Source: Mauremys mutica
Lineage: Eukaryota; Chordata; Testudines; Geoemydidae
DNA: 64,000 nucleotides
Assembly: GCF_020497125.1 (NCBI RefSeq)
Contig: NC_059077.1
Coordinates: forward strand, 21,212,840 to 21,276,839
Direction: 5' to 3'
Each line of letters opens with the position of its first letter. The stretch's first letter is position 1. The translations under genes and the position numbers were made by a program. Positions 11,242 to 24,117 of the stretch are shown one piece after another. The notes under the pieces were generated by a model. That model was not told the origin of the DNA, did no database searches, and saw nothing but the letters and a program-made list of their open reading frames with translations.

Positions 11242-11589
11242 CGGGGTTCTCGACCTTTTTCTTTCTGTGGTCCCCCACCCCCTCCAACATGCTATAAAAG
11301 CTCCACGGCCCACATGTGCCACAACAACTGTTTTTCTGCATGTAACAGCCAGGCTGGCATTAAGGGGTAGCAAGCAGGGCAACTGCCCAGGGCCCTACGC
11401 CACAGGGCCCCTGCGAAGCTAAGCTGCTCAGGCTTCAGTTTGAGGCCTGGTTGGCAGGGCTCGGGGCAGTGGGGCTTTGGCTTTCTGCCCCGGCCCCCTG
11501 CGAGTCTAATGCTGGCCCTGCTTGGCAGACCCCCTGAAACCTGCTCCCAGCCTCCCAGGGGGCCTCGCATCCCTAATTGAGAACTGCTG
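11242..11589. mobile_element. hAT-type element with nested second element
   Basis: The outer ends CGGGGTTCTCGACC and GAGAACTGCTG form an inverted pair like the CAGGGGTTCTCAA family. The flanks are GGCTAAGG (11234-11241) and GTCTAAGG (11590-11597), an 8-bp duplication with one change. Inside, about 11351-11518 begins CAGGCTGGCATTA and ends TAATGCTGGCCCTG, an inverted pair of its own, so a second element probably sits within the first. No clear target duplication was found for the inner one. Confidence 0.7.
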
Positions 11590-11597
11590 GTCTAAGG

Positions 11598-14500
11598 TGC
11601 CTGTCTGTCTGTCATTGTATCGGGAATCTAGGCCCGTAAGTCAGGCTTTGTGGATCACCGTGTGGTTCCTGCGATTTGTTAGGTCCTGTGACGCTCATAA
11701 TCTCAATGCCTTAGTCCCTTTGTGGAGCTAGGCCTTTATGACTTCCCAGCCATGTAGGAAGCACCCCCTCCCACTACTTCCTGAGGGCGGGGTCTTTCCC
11801 CTCTGGAAGAAGCCATGCAGGGAGTGTTTGTGGGTGTGCCACACACAGAGATCCAGCAACTGTGCCACAACACGCTCCTTGAAATCCTTCTGGCAAAGAG
11901 CTGATAACTCTTCTAAAAATGGCCCTCTTTTCATGCCTGGCTGAAATAGGAACAACTTCTGTTTGGTCCAAAAAACAAGACTCAGCTAAAAAAATCATAA
12001 AGTTAAGCCAGTTATGGTTTACTGTCAGCTATGGAGGAGATTTTTAAGGCCCTTAAGTATAACATTCTTTTCCCCTTTCCTGTACTTCAGTTTATCTCTC
12101 TACTGGGGTATAGAAAAGAGTTTAGTCTTTTCAGGACTTATGTAAAAAATACAGAGTTAAATCTCAGAGAACAAAAGTGACACAAAAATCTCTAAAGAAA
12201 AACACATTTACTAAATCCATCCAAATGTGTGTGTGTAAATGCAAAACAGTTTACCTATGACCCATGAAACAAATGTGATTATTGCCAATAACAACTTTTT
12301 AAGGATAACACTTTCAGGATGTCTTCCTCAAGTTTTTTCCTACCCCAAGTTTCAATGCAAAATATAAATTATGCCCATGCACATACATATGATTCCCCAG
12401 GACTCTTTTCTGGGAGGATTTACCCACTTCAGTCTCTGAGTTGTGGGCTCCAAAACCTCTGTAAAGCTGCAAGTTCCTTTGAGTTCCTACAGTCTCCTTC
12501 AAATTCCCCTTGAATCTCTGCAATAATTGTCTGCAATTTGCACAGCCTGCATCACATTCCAGTCCTCTTCTTCATCTACAGTGTGAAGGAACCTGCAGTC
12601 AAATCCAACAAAACTGGAGCACAACACTTACAGCCATTCCGTCTGTGGTTGCACCATTACTGAATCTACAGTTTGGCACCTATTCCTGCTATTTATAAAC
12701 TCCTCCCCCTCCTGTTGAGTTCCTATTGGTTCCACTCTCATAGAGTATCTCTGGGTGTCTTCAGCCAGAGTGCTTGCCCACAATGGAAATCACTTAAGTG
12801 GCTTCAAACAGCTAATGAGTATGCCTAATGCCTACCACATGCAATTTCTGGATGATTCTGGTCTATCCAGCAGAGTCATCCCATCCAGCTCCAGCCAGTG
12901 TGCAGGCACACAAAGCACCACAAACAAAAACATGAACCAAGTAATAAATGAATGTCACCTCTCCAGTGCAAAGACTGGGAATAGTATTGTTCTTATTCTT
13001 TGTAATTGCTGAAGGATCCAGCCTGGCCCCACTGGGCAAGCTGCTGTTTGCCCACAAAAGGAGACACTCTCTTCGTCCCATTTACCATCTAATTTATCCG
13101 GTCAGCCTGAGGGAGAATTGAATGTTTTAATTTTCTCAATTATTGTTGGCCAACACAGAGAAACAAATTCCTGCGGCAGAAGATGGAGACTTGGAACTTC
13201 ATTAGCTCAGCGGGAACAGCATGCAGATCCTTCTGCTCTCGCAGTTTGTGCCTCAGCTGCTGTGCTAGACGGGAATCTCCGTTAGCTGCTAGCACTATCA
13301 GTAGCCATACCAGGCGTACCTTGTACTGGGAATTTGGCATGATCATGCAACTAAGTCTGTATGGCACAGGTCCATGGAACACAATGCAGAGGTGCAGGGA
13401 TGTGCCTGCAGAGTCAGTTACAGGATCACGGCCTTAGTCATTGCCCTTGGTTGTTGGTGTGGTAGTTTCACCCAGGCTCAGGGGATAGAAAGTGGGTAAA
13501 ACCAGCAGGATAACGTGACTGTAATATCACAAAAATTGTATGAGGGGCTCTGGGCCCTGTGTAACTGCTTTTGACCCACTCTTGTAAATGGCCTTATCTG
13601 ACACCTCCTAAAGCATGCTGGGAGTGCACACAAGATGGTACCTGCCTCAAAGGGATTATAGTTTCAGTTCAGCTGTGAGAAATAAAGGGTTAACAGAACA
13701 GACGGGAGCGGGGAGGGCATGACTTACAGCAATAGGATTACAGCGTTACCCAGCAAAGGTTAGTGCACAGCACAGTGAACGTGTTTTATTATAGTAGCTT
13801 TGCCGAGTCCCTTGTTCTATACATCATAGCACTAGCTATGCTGGGCAAAGTAATTGCTAAATTTCATGTGGACAGACAGCATCCCTTTCAGCGTGAAGTG
13901 TGCATGAACTAGTGAAACAGTTCAGCACGCAAACCACAGCCCCACTCTTCCCCCAGCCAGATCCTGGTTTTTTCCAGGGAAAATGTTCTTTCTTGGTCAC
14001 ATAAAAATAAAAAACAAACAGCAGTTGAAACACAAAAATACTCCTCCCTCCCAGCTTGGGGTTTCTTACCCAGCCCCAGGAGTAACAAACAGCCTCACCC
14101 ATCCTTTTCCTGGAGCAGCTGCTCTGATGGGCTCTCCCTGAAACACCTGTATGAGCCTGAGTGGCTGTTATTTCCCTGTGTGCCAGGGACAGCATAAAAC
14201 CTCTGCATCCTGCCATCACACTGGGAAAGTGAGGGATGAGGGTGGGTAAATGACTTTCCCAAGGTCACCCAGAAAGTGGGAACCAGGATTTTGACAGCGC
14301 ATTCCTGACTCCCAGCCCCCCACTCTAACAACTGGATAATAAATATTCCCTTGGACACTGACATTTTTCACGGTATTTTAAACTATAAGCTTCCCCTAAC
14401 ACAGCTCCTCTGTTCTGCTACACCACAACAAAATGCAAAGCACGTTGGATACGCCAACTATAACAAAGAGACCCTATGACTAATTATGTTTATTCAGACA

Positions 14501-16463
14501 TAAAGCAAATTAATTTACATTAAATGCTTTCATGCACAGACTGTGTGAACCTTGTCTAATGAGCATGACAAGCCTTAGGACTACAAGATGCTGATAGTTT
14601 AGTTAACAAAACGCAGAAGAAATCTGAACATCGTTTTTATGTGGTTTTAGAATGGTGTTTTGAAGCCACTTCATTGTAAAATGATTTCCAGCTGTTATTT
14701 CCTCTTTAAATAATGTAAAACAAATTCAATTTGTGCAACTTTCACATTTCTAGACTTTCTAAAAGGAAAGTACCAGCATCTGGTTCTCTCTATTTCTTTT
14801 CAACATATGTTTGTCAGTTGTGAAATAGACTTTTATGGTATATAAAGAGCATAATCTGCAAACGGAGGAAAGACAGACTGTAACTGTGCCATCTACAACA
14901 CTGGCAAAAAAGTATCTGAGTGACACGGCCAAATTGTGCTCTTATTTACATTCATGCATGTCTATCACTGAGAGCAGAAACAGGCCCAGCGTGTGTATTG
15001 TTACTAAATAAAAATGTGACAATGTCAGTAATTGAGATGAGTCAGAGCAGTTCCAGTGAACCAGATTAAATATTGTATTACAGGGAGAAAAAATGTAAAA
15101 GGAAAAATAGTCAAGAAAGTCCTCCAGAATGTCTTTAACGTCACATGCTGAAAGACGGCCCTTTGCCTCATCTACCAGGCACATCTATTTGTAAAAGCAA
15201 ATGCAAACTACTTGGGGATCATTAGCAGTTTGATGTAACTGTTTCTGCCCCTCATAAAATGACTGGCATGTGTAATGTGGCTGCAAAGGGAGAGATGCAA
15301 CAGTGCTGTGGTCCGAGGCTAAAATCTCTTCAGGTGAGCAGTTAATTGCATAGCAGGTGACCATAGGTAGGTTGTGTTCTGAGGTTCCACAAATGATGGA
15401 GCAGCCTGAGTGCTGGCTTAACAAGTCAGACTATTGCAGTGCTACATTCTTTGTTAAAACAGGTCCGTGATTATTGACAACTTGTCTTGGGACCCTCAGC
15501 CTAAGTGACACACTAATTCATGTGGTTTATGTACCCTAATAGATATTTTAGTAGACTGTAGAATCAGTCAACTTGCCCCTGCTGGTGTCAACTGTAGGAG
15601 TAGTAACAAGAAGCTTAGCTCATTTGTTAAAAAACTTTTTTTCCAACTTGAACCAATGGAAAGCAATTGTAAATTTGGATTTCTGGTAAAAGGCCCAGTT
15701 TCTCTCACTTCTGCTTGTTTATGGCTGAGGAAACACGTCTGTTTCTCAATAGGCAACATGTTGTGCTGTTGGCTATTCATTTTCTGTACTTTGTGCATAG
15801 TTTAAGCCATGTCCTTATCTATCAGTGTCAGTAGGAGCTGTGTGGCTAATTCCCAGATCAATAGCCATATGTTTTTGCAACAAAATCTGCTATCACAATA
15901 TAAATGTTTTCCCCACTGGCCTGTGTAATGTCAGAGTTCGTAAATAGCACCTCAACTACACAGCACTAAAACAATCAGTGTGAATCTTAACTAATAGCCA
16001 CGATCCCCATGAGCTTTCCTGGGGGCTCTCAAGACAAACCTGGAGAACTGATTTAGACTGTGTCTATACTGAGCTTTCTCCTACTCACGCAACAGTGGGA
16101 GTTCCTAACAGTGGTAACTGTAGCAGGGTGCTACTGTAAAGTGCTGCCAGCATTTTTACCACCTTGTCATCTAGCTCTGTTCTGAGAAGGTGCAGACACT
16201 ATGGGGTTACTTACCTCAGGAGTTGTCTCCATTAGCATTATGAGCAACACCTGGGCTGCAACAGTGGTAGTGCATTAGTGAGTGTGATGATGGCAGACTA
16301 GGTGGCAGGTCAGGCCAAGGTTCACACATCTCAACTAAACACTGACAAACACATAGCTGGAACCTGTGGGTTAGTATTGTTAAAATAGGTATTAAAGTTA
16401 TAAGAATGTGCTTAGTGTTTAGACTTAAGTGAATGCTTGTGAGTTGCTCTCACTTACAATATC
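11598..16463. other. Intergenic stretch, no gene recognised; MIR-like piece
   Basis: Nearly 5 kb without a recognisable gene. At 14235-14345 the plus strand reads ACTTTCCCAAGGTCACCCAG followed by worn antisense tRNA-like sequence, the pattern of a MIR/CORE-SINE on the minus strand. The remaining open frames are short, lack known motifs and have no splice-supported partners. Confidence 0.55.
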
Positions 16464-17215
16464 TGTGACAGTGCACCCCATAATGCTTTGTGGAAATATG
16501 CTTATGAATGTAAATATGACATAACTGGAATATGTTTTATGCTACATATGCCATGTAACATATCTCTGCACAGGTTATTATCTACTGAATATATTCATCC
16601 TATTTGTATGCATGTATTTTTGTATTAGAAGTTATGAATATTAGCTTTGTACTTATTTGATTTTAAGTAGCCTTAGTAAGGCATTTGGCCAGCTTCTTTA
16701 GAAAGGAATTTGCAAGTTAAGTGCCCGGCCAAGAAACACTTAATGAACAATGGATCTTGGAAGACTCCAATCCACATAGAAGTCTACCTGAGGATGTTCA
16801 AGGTAGCATGTAAACAATGGCTACCACTTGTAAGGAACTGAGTCATGCAAGGACATGTGACTTGCCCATGTGACTCCAAAACTCCATCTTATAGCTGGGA
16901 TTCTACACAAGGGGAAGGAGGATATATGTACATGTGGTTATCAGGACAATAGAAGCTATTACTTTTTGAAACTTAAGATTGGAACTCATTTACAAGAGTA
17001 AAGCAGGCAAACATATAAACCCACCAATAACTCTCATTCCCTTTTCCTAGTTAATAAATCTGTATATAGTTATTATAGGATTGGGTGCAAGTGTTGTCTT
17101 TGGTGTGAGCTCTAAGGTGCAACTGACCTGGGGTAAATAACTGGTTCTTTGGGACTGGGCGTAACCTGAATACTGCTGTGGTATTTGGTGACAAGATAGA
17201 TCAGCATATGCAAGG
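16464..17215 (+). repeat. ERV-type LTR, probably solo
   Basis: It starts TGTGACAGTGC and shares many words (AAATATGCTTATGAATGTAA, CATCCTATTTGTATG) with the copy at 31225-32228. AATAAATCTGTATATAG near 17053 could be its end-processing signal. No gag, pro or pol sequence lies beside it, so a solo LTR is likely. The right border is approximate. Confidence 0.6.
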
Positions 17216-18464
17216 GGACAATCTATGATTCCATGGTTAGGTTGTTATAGTGCCTGAGGCATTTACACTTAATAAATGGTTGGTGAAAATCAAAGTATAG
17301 AACTCATGGCCATTTTGGGTTTTGGGCCCTGCCTCTTAACAGCTTGCCCTTAGGTTGGTACTTATGCTCTTGAGCTACTGCAGGACAGCTTGACAGAGGT
17401 AACAGTGTGGAAACCACTATAGGACCCTTAAACCCATATCTCTACTTTTTAAAGCTCAGCAGTGTGAATATTGCAGTATATACTAATTCATTAATACCAA
17501 TACAGTGTGGCTACAGCAGTATCATACTCCCATTTTTTTTGAAATTCTTACTAGGTGGCTCTACTCTGAAAAGTGATTCTGTAAAAATGACTTCTTGAAG
17601 TTTCATGTTAATTGCCCTCCAGAATGTGGAATAAAAAGATAGTGGAGTATTTCCCCCTCCCACCCTCCGCCCTGTCCCACCCCACCCCATCGGTCCTGCA
17701 AACTGGTTAAGCTAAGTTCTTTCTTTCTTGTGCATCATCGCTAGTTATAAATGTCCTGGCTTTCACTTATACCTGTGTATCCTCATTGTCTTCCATTTTT
17801 GCATGGACACCTGTGCATTCCCCCCGGCATCACTGAGTTTGCACAGGTGAAACTGACTGGAACTTAGTAAATAGTTTGGCTGGTGTTGCACAAGAGGGAG
17901 CATGGGCCAGCTCACTCCTTTGTTAGTGTGTTGGCTCTGCAGGGCTAGCCACAGTGAAAAGCAGTAAACAATGTATTCCTATCACTAACAAAGTGCATAG
18001 ACCTCTGAATACAAAAAAGGGACTAAGAAGGTGCCATGATTACATAACCACTTTTTAACAGTGAACCATATTCTGTTGAGTTAAGATCAAAAGTGGAAAA
18101 CACTATATAAGAGCTAGGTATTAATGAATTAGTATTATTAATGACCTCACAGGAACAGTCTCCTACTTCCTCCTCCCAAATAACAGTTGACAAAATGAAT
18201 CAGGACCACGTGTGCATGCACGAATCCGCACTCGCACATACACATGTTGCCAACTGGCCACATACATGGAACTCCAACAAGAATGAAACTAGTTTCCTAA
18301 AGTATAGACTTCTGTCCAGGGATAGCAGGCCCATTCAGTCTGCTGGTAGAGAGAATTGTTATAAATGAACAGGTGTTACATATTGCTGTGAAAAGCAGCT
18401 TTACGTTGGGAATAATAGTCGTCAGACGTTGACCACCTAGAAGGTCACAGTGCTACCAAGGTAT
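17216..18464. other. Intergenic stretch, no gene seen
   Basis: No open frame resembles a known protein. A C-rich tract lies near 17650-17690. Nothing else stands out. Confidence 0.5.
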
Positions 18465-18798
18465 AAGTGGTAAGGCTGGGTAAAAATATTCCATGAACGC
18501 TATTTTTTGATGAAAAATTGTTTGTTTTTTGACAAAGTGAAATTGTTCACAAAAGGTGTTTGCTTTCCATGGAAAATGTTGATACTTTGTCAAAAAAGTG
18601 ACCACCTGAAAACCAAAAGGTTTTCGTTTTTGGGCCAAACCCCCCTAATTTTGATTTGGAAACACTGCCATAGAGTCTCATAAGAGTTGGGACTGCCATG
18701 ATGCACTGTGGCATCTCAGCAAGAGGGGAGACTCTGGTGCATCATGGGAGATGTGGTCTGCTCAGGTAGTCCAGTCCATAGAAGATAAGGGGGGCATG

Positions 18799-19735
18799 CA
18801 GAGCCGGTGCAGCCATTTAGGCGACCTAGGTGGTCGCCTAGGGTGCTAGGATTTGGGGGGTGCATTTTCTTCGGCAGCGACCACGGTGGCCAGATCTGCG
18901 GCCACCCCGGTTGCCACCGGCATTTAGGCGGAGGGAGTTGGGGCAGGGGAGCGCGGGGAGAGCCGCCTGCAGCAAGTAAGGGGGGGGCGGCACGCAGGGG
19001 AACTCCCCGCCCCAGCTCACCCCTGCCCCGCCTCCTCCCCGAGCACGCCGTGTCTGCTTCACTTCTCCTGCCTCCCAAGCTGATTGGCGCCGCAAGCCTG
19101 GGAGGCAGGAGAAGTGAAGTGGCGACAGTATGCTTGGGGAGGAGGCAGAGCAGGGGTGAGCTGCTTCACTTCTCCCGCCTCCCAGGCTTGCGGCGCCAAT
19201 CAGCTTAGGCGCCACAAGCCTGGGAGGCGGGAGAAGTGAAGCAGTCATGGCATGCTCGGGGTGGAGGCGGAGCAGGGGTGAGCTGGGATGGGGGGGTGCC
19301 TCAGGGAGGAGGGGGGGACAGGGGCGGCTCTAGGAATTGCGCTGCCCCAAGCAGGGCGGCACGCTGCGGGGGGGGGGCGCTCTGGCGGTCGCCGGTCCCG
19401 CGGCTCCGGTGGACCTCCCGCAGACGTGCCTGCGGATGCTCCACCGAAGCCGTGGGATCAACGGACCCTCCGCAGGCACGTCTGCAGGAGGTCCACCGGA
19501 GCCGCGGGACCAGTGGACCGTCCGCAGGCATGTCTGCGGGAGGTCCACCGGAGCCGCCTGCCGCCCTCCCGTGGCACGCCGCCCCAAGCGCGCGCTTGGC
19601 GCGCTGGGGTCTGGAGCTGGCCCTGGGCGGGGAGCTGCCGTGGGGGGGGGGGCGCCTCAAGGCGGGGGCGCGGGGAGGGGAGGGCGCAAGGTGGAAGTTT
19701 CGCCTAGGGCGCAAAACATCCTTGCACCGGCCTTG
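18799..19735. mobile_element. hAT-type element, 937 bp, perfect 8-bp target duplication
   Basis: It is flanked by GGGGCATG at 18791-18798 and at 19736-19743, an exact 8-bp duplication. The ends CAGAGCCGGTGCA and TGCACCGGCCTTG are inverted copies with few changes. The interior is very GC-rich and holds two large hairpins (19057-19119 and 19161-19244) plus a nested hAT element at 19319-19625. Long open frames here on both strands come from the GC-rich composition and are not genes. Confidence 0.85.
19319..19625. mobile_element. Nested hAT-type MITE with alternating inverted units
   Basis: The ends are CAGGGGCGGCTCTAG and CTGGAGCTGGCCCTG, inverted to each other with about 12 of 15 matches. The flanks are GGGGGGGA (19311-19318) and GGCGGGGA (19626-19633), 7 of 8 identical. 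The interior alternates CTCCGGTGGACC-type words and their complement CCACCGGAGCCG, with CGCAGGCATG words between, so it can fold back repeatedly. Confidence 0.75.
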
Positions 19736-19915
19736 GGGGCATGAGGCACCTGAATTACAATTCCCAGGAGACACTTTGGCGGCATTTCTGATTTGAAATA
19801 TTCAGCATTGATCTGAAAGATTTTGGCTGAAAATTTTCAGGTTTTGATTTTTTTTTTCTAACAGTTGAAATTTTTCATGGAAACTCTCCTCCCCCATTTT
19901 CTGACCAGCTCCAAT

Positions 19916-21561
19916 GAATAACATTGTGTGCCATCTGAAAAGATTTACTAAATCTCTATTTTGATACAGAAGGGCCTGTATAACATACTTTGTTCCATGT
20001 GAAATAATAAACAGGAGTCTGACTCATGTTTCAGGGGGCTGATATTCTTTTGTAACTCCCAGTCATTTTGTTTTTATCAAAACAAACAACCTGGAAAGCT
20101 TCAGGGAAAAGATTTGTAACAAAAACAACTACCAACAGCATAAGAAAAATATCTTTGTTATTAAGAATACATCATATAATCATAATCATTTTTATACACA
20201 TTTTAGTATTTCATATACTTATTATAAATAACATGAGCAGTGTACAAAATGTTTAACTGGAACAAAGTTGTGAGTCTCAGCAAATTAAAAACAAATTCAT
20301 GGACCCAATTCTCATCTTTCATTGATGTCAGTGGGATTCTAATTTATTAACTATGAAATACAACCAGGACGTGACTTGATTAGAGACTCTTTTACACTGT
20401 GATACCAACAAGCTATTACTTGAATGTCACTTCAATTTCTTTTATTTTTTCCTGGTTTTCTGATTTACCATGACTACACTGGAAATTTTCAGGCTGTACT
20501 TTTTGCTTTACTATTCCAGCTTTACAAGAATGGCTAATCTCATATTAACTTTGTACACTGTTGGGAGAGTCAAAAATTTCTTCCAGCTTTGTTGATCTAA
20601 TTTTGTTAAAAACTAATACCAACCCATTAACAATAAGAATTCTGCCCATTACTACACATCTGAAAATGTTTCAATTAAATATTTAATTCCAATATTAATA
20701 AAAGAATGAACTTTTTACCTTAGTATCCTTCTCTTTTAAACTCAGCACATTTTTAATTCATCAAAATAATATTTCTTTCTCATAAAATTATACATGGTAT
20801 TTAGCTAGTTGAAACAAAGTTGTCATGTGCATGAGACTAAGTAATGAAACTAGCCAGAAGGGTGACTGTTGCTGTATCCATATGGTTTTTTTTGTTTTTT
20901 GGGTTTTTTTTTTGTTTTTTGTTATTTTAAGAATTATAAAGGAGTAAGTAATTAACAATTTAAAAAAACCTCATCTTGAATCTGGAATCTATTTATCTTA
21001 TCTGGATTTTCAATGCTTCAGGTAGGTCACAGAAAATACCTAATACCTTACCTTTTTATCTGAGGATTTGTGTGTGTGGACATGTATATAAGTCTCTCTC
21101 TTGGAATCCTAAACTGAACAATTTCTGCTATAACTCCTTTATTGTGAAAAATATCATATGGTTAACTGAAAATATAAGAAGAAAGGTCCATCCAAAAGAT
21201 ATCTGCTCCGTAAGCACACCTAGGGCTAGATCATCCCAGAAGAGGTCACCCTGCCAGAGGAACTCTGCCTGCAATGTGAAAATGGCAGACCTTGCTCACA
21301 TTGGGGACCCAACCAAGGCATGCTCAGGGGTTGGAAATCCATGGGAGGATTGGGGGGAAGAGAAGAAAGCCCAAGCATGAGACCAGAAGTACTGGTCAAT
21401 TAAATCTCCTACCCCAGAAACCTACTGGGTGTTTGCTCAAGAAGTAACCCCTTAGGCTGCATAACATTTTCCATGGTTACGCTCCTTTTAAGGATGTCCC
21501 AAGGGGAGTGGCCAAATAGGGAAGCCCATTCAGCACAGCTTCCCCAGAACTGGACTGCCAC
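19916..21561. other. AT-rich stretch, possible distal end of CCBE1 3' UTR
   Basis: No coding sequence is recognised. Minus-strand AATAAA hexamers occur at 20343-20348, 20441-20446 and 21138-21143. The last is the first canonical one I find by eye after the CCBE1 stop. A T-rich simple repeat with TTTTTTTGTTTTTTGGG lies at 20887-20922. Whether the CCBE1 transcript reaches here is inference from the long 3' UTR known for mammals. Confidence 0.4.
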
Positions 21562-22632
21562 AGATGACGTGGATAGAAAGCTGGCTAGATCATCGGGCTC
21601 AATGGGTAGTGATCAACGGCTTGATGTCTAGTTGGCAGCCGGTATCAAGTGGAGTTTCCCAGGGGTCGGTCCTGGGGATGGTTTTGTTCAACATCTTCAT
21701 TAATGATCTGGATGAGGGGATGGATTGCACCCTCAGCAAGTTCGCAGATGACACTAAGCTGTAGGGAGAGGTAGATACGCTGGAGGGTAGGGATAGGGTC
21801 CAGAGTGACCTAGACAAATTGTAGCCTTGGGCCAAAAGAAATATGATGAGGTTCAACAAGGACAAGTGCAGAGTCCTGCACTTAGGACTGAAGAATCCCA
21901 TGCACTGCTACAGGCTGAGGGCCGACTGGCTAAGCAGCAGTTCTGCAGTAAAGGATCTGGGGATTACAGTGGATGAGAAGCTGGATATGAGTCAACAGTG
22001 TGCCCTTGTTGCCAAGAAGGCTAACGGCATATTGGGCTGCATTAGTAGGAGCATTGCCAGCAGATCGAGGGAAGTAATTATTCTCCTCTATTTGGGACTG
22101 GTGAAGTCACATCTGGAGTATTGTATCCAATTTTGGGCCCCCCACTAGAGAAAGGATGTGGACAAATTGGAGAGAGTCCAGCAGAGGGCAACAAAAATGA
22201 TTAGGGGACTGGGGCACATGACTTATGAGGAGAGGCTGAGGGAACTGGGATTGTTTAGTCTGCAGAAGAGAAGTGTGAGGGGGGGATTTGATAGCAGCCT
22301 TCAACTACCTGAAGGGGAATTCCAGAGAGGATGGAGCTGGAGTGTTCTCAGTGGTGGCAGATGAGAGAACAAGGAACGATGGTCTCAAGTTTCAGTGGGG
22401 GAGGTCTAGGTTGGCTATTAGGAAAAACTATTTCACTAGGAGGGTGGTGAAGCACTGGAATGGGTTACCTAGGGAGGTGGTGGAATCTCCATCCTTCGAG
22501 GTTTTTAAGGTCAGTCTTGACAAAGCCCTGGCTGGGATGATTTAGTTGGGTTTGGTCCTGCTTTGAGCAGGGGGTTGGACTAGATGACCTCCTGAGGTCC
22601 CTTCCAACCCTGAGATTCTATGATTCTATGAG
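21562..22632 (+). mobile_element. CR1 LINE 3' half with ATTCTATG tail
   Basis: The frames encode the CR1 [23 protein letters not shown] and the active-site FADDTKL (21744-21764). Thumb and tail blocks follow: [24 protein letters not shown] and HWNGLPREVVESPSF. Stops and frameshifts (for example TAG right after FADDTKL) show it is dead. It ends in the classic CR1 tail, CCCTTCCAACCCTGAG followed by ATTCTATGATTCTATGAG. The 5' part is missing, as usual for CR1. Confidence 0.95.
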
Positions 22633-22794
22633 TGGGAGAGGCATGGATGGCCTTGGCCCCTAGCAGAGCCCTATACACAGGTTGTGGGGGCTCATCCCCA
22701 TGCCTGTTCCACTGGGGACAAGGGCCTGCAGAAAACCTTGTGCCCAACCAATGGAGTGACATGATGGAAATTCCACAAGGGGAACCTCACTAAG

Positions 22795-22906
22795 GCTCAG
22801 ATTCAGGAAGGTACTTAAACATGTGTTTAGTAATCCCCATAGATGCCATGGGACTACCTGCCCACTTAAAGTTAGGCATGTGCTTAAGCAATTTCCTGAT
22901 TCAGGG
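22795..22906. repeat. Short palindromic MITE-like repeat
   Basis: GGCTCAGATTCAGGAAGGTACTT at the left is roughly inverted at the right as AAGCAATTTCCTGATTCAGG, with AACATGTG and CATGTGCTT as inner arms. It is a small foldback repeat without coding capacity. Confidence 0.55.
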
Positions 22907-23257
22907 TCAGAGTTCTCCTCTCATGGGTACTGCTGCACACCAGGGCAATCTCTCCCTTGGGGTGTCCAGAAGCTTTAATTTGTTGTTTTTCCTACAACTG
23001 AAAAAGCAAAGCTTAAAACTAAAACCGAGCCTTATTTTAGATCACATTTTCTTTGGGGGGAAAAAAATCTTGATTGATTTCCAAAACATCCTGTTCAGTA
23101 GTTTGTGTTCCAAAACTCTGCAGGTTATTAATGTATGGAGAATATCATTGAATAACCTGATCCAGCAGGTTAAGTGCATGACATAATTGTATGTATGGGT
23201 TACATATATAGTTTAAGAAAGTGACATATACATAGTTGCCTACATGAAATGAACTAA

Positions 23258-23536
23258 GGGCACATCTGTAATATAGAGCTAAGTCGACCCAAATTACACA
23301 ACTCCAGCTACGTGAATAATGTACCTTAGGTCAACGTACTGCAGTGTCTACACGGTGCTGGGTCGACAGGAGAAACTCTCCCGTCGACTTACCTTATGCT
23401 TCTTGTTCCAGTGGAGTAACGGAGTCAACAGAGAGTGATTAGCAGTTGATTTAATGGGTTTTCACTAGATCCAGTAAATCGATGCCCGGTGGATCGATCA
23501 CCACGCGTCGATTCCCTGGTAAGTGGACACAAGCCC
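23258..23536. mobile_element. PIF/Harbinger-type MITE with TAA target duplication
   Basis: TAA flanks both sides (23255-23257 and 23537-23539) and the ends GGGCACATCTGTA and GTGGACACAAGCCC are inverted in outline. The interior holds many GTCGAC words, for example GGTCGACAGGAGAAACTCTC. A 3-bp TAA duplication is typical of PIF/Harbinger. It is not the same subfamily as the autonomous element at 58380. Confidence 0.7.
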
Positions 23537-23564
23537 TAAGTGGGCCATATACAGCCCATCTAAC

Positions 23565-23682
23565 TAGGGTGACCAGATGTCTTGATTTTATAGGGACAGT
23601 CCCGATTCTTTTTCTTATATAGGCTTCTCTTACCCCCCCCAACCCCATCCCGATTTTTCACATTTGCTGTCTGGTTACCCTA
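23565..23682. mobile_element. 118-bp MITE with perfect 8-bp target duplication
   Basis: The flanks CATCTAAC (23557-23564 and 23683-23690) are identical. The ends TAGGGTGACCAGATGTC and ACATTTGCTGTCTGGTTACCCTA are inverted copies. The same family recurs at 46942-47056. The 8-bp duplication points to mobilisation by a hAT-like transposase. Confidence 0.85.
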
Positions 23683-24117
23683 CATCTAACGCTGGTTTAG
23701 GTCTTCCACTGTGATGACTCAAAGATTATTCCACTTCTGGACACACCTTCTTTCCCAGAACCCCAACCGCCATTGCTTGGTTCTCAAAATATTTCAATCT
23801 GCAGCTCACAGAACTCTTCAGAGCCTTGAAGGTCCATGGGTTACTGTAATTAGCCTAATCTTTTCCGATTATGTACTCAGTTCTTTTTAATTTGGGATAT
23901 ACACTCAAGATCAAGAAAACAGGAATGAAGAAAAAACTTAATCCATATGATCTGCAGAAATATACCCATAGGAAGGAATTGAAAAGGTATCTGAGGAACT
24001 GACAAGTCCCCCAAAGAAAATTTGCAAATTTCACAAATTTCAAGATTTCCTGAGATTCTCTGCTGAGACACTGCAGGGCTAATATTAACAGTTTGAACTA
24101 CATGGTTAATATAATAT

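Larger units (their letters stand above)
18465..19915. mobile_element. Outer inverted-repeat element split by later insertions
   Basis: The left part (about 18465-18798) has GAAAAATTG and CAAAAAGTGACC-like words plus GATGCACTGTGGC. The right part (about 19744-19915) has GCACCTGAATTACAATTCCC and ends in GAAATTTTTCATGG. These are the two halves of one reptilian repeat family as I remember it, now separated by the hAT element at 18799-19735. Borders are approximate. Confidence 0.5.

Noticed and set aside
13140..13437. Overlapping ORFs on both strands, about 80 codons each
   Set aside because: No domain, no splice partners, and antisense overlap of each other; chance frames.
19380..19560. Regularly spaced similar units resembling a CRISPR array
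   Set aside because: The units alternate in orientation, lie within a hAT element with target duplications, and the DNA is vertebrate. They are foldback units, not repeats with unique spacers.
19236..19796. Long plus-strand ORF of 186 codons and others on both strands in this stretch
   Set aside because: All frames are open because the hAT interior is extremely GC-rich. The proteins are low-complexity Gly/Ala/Arg/Pro with no domain.
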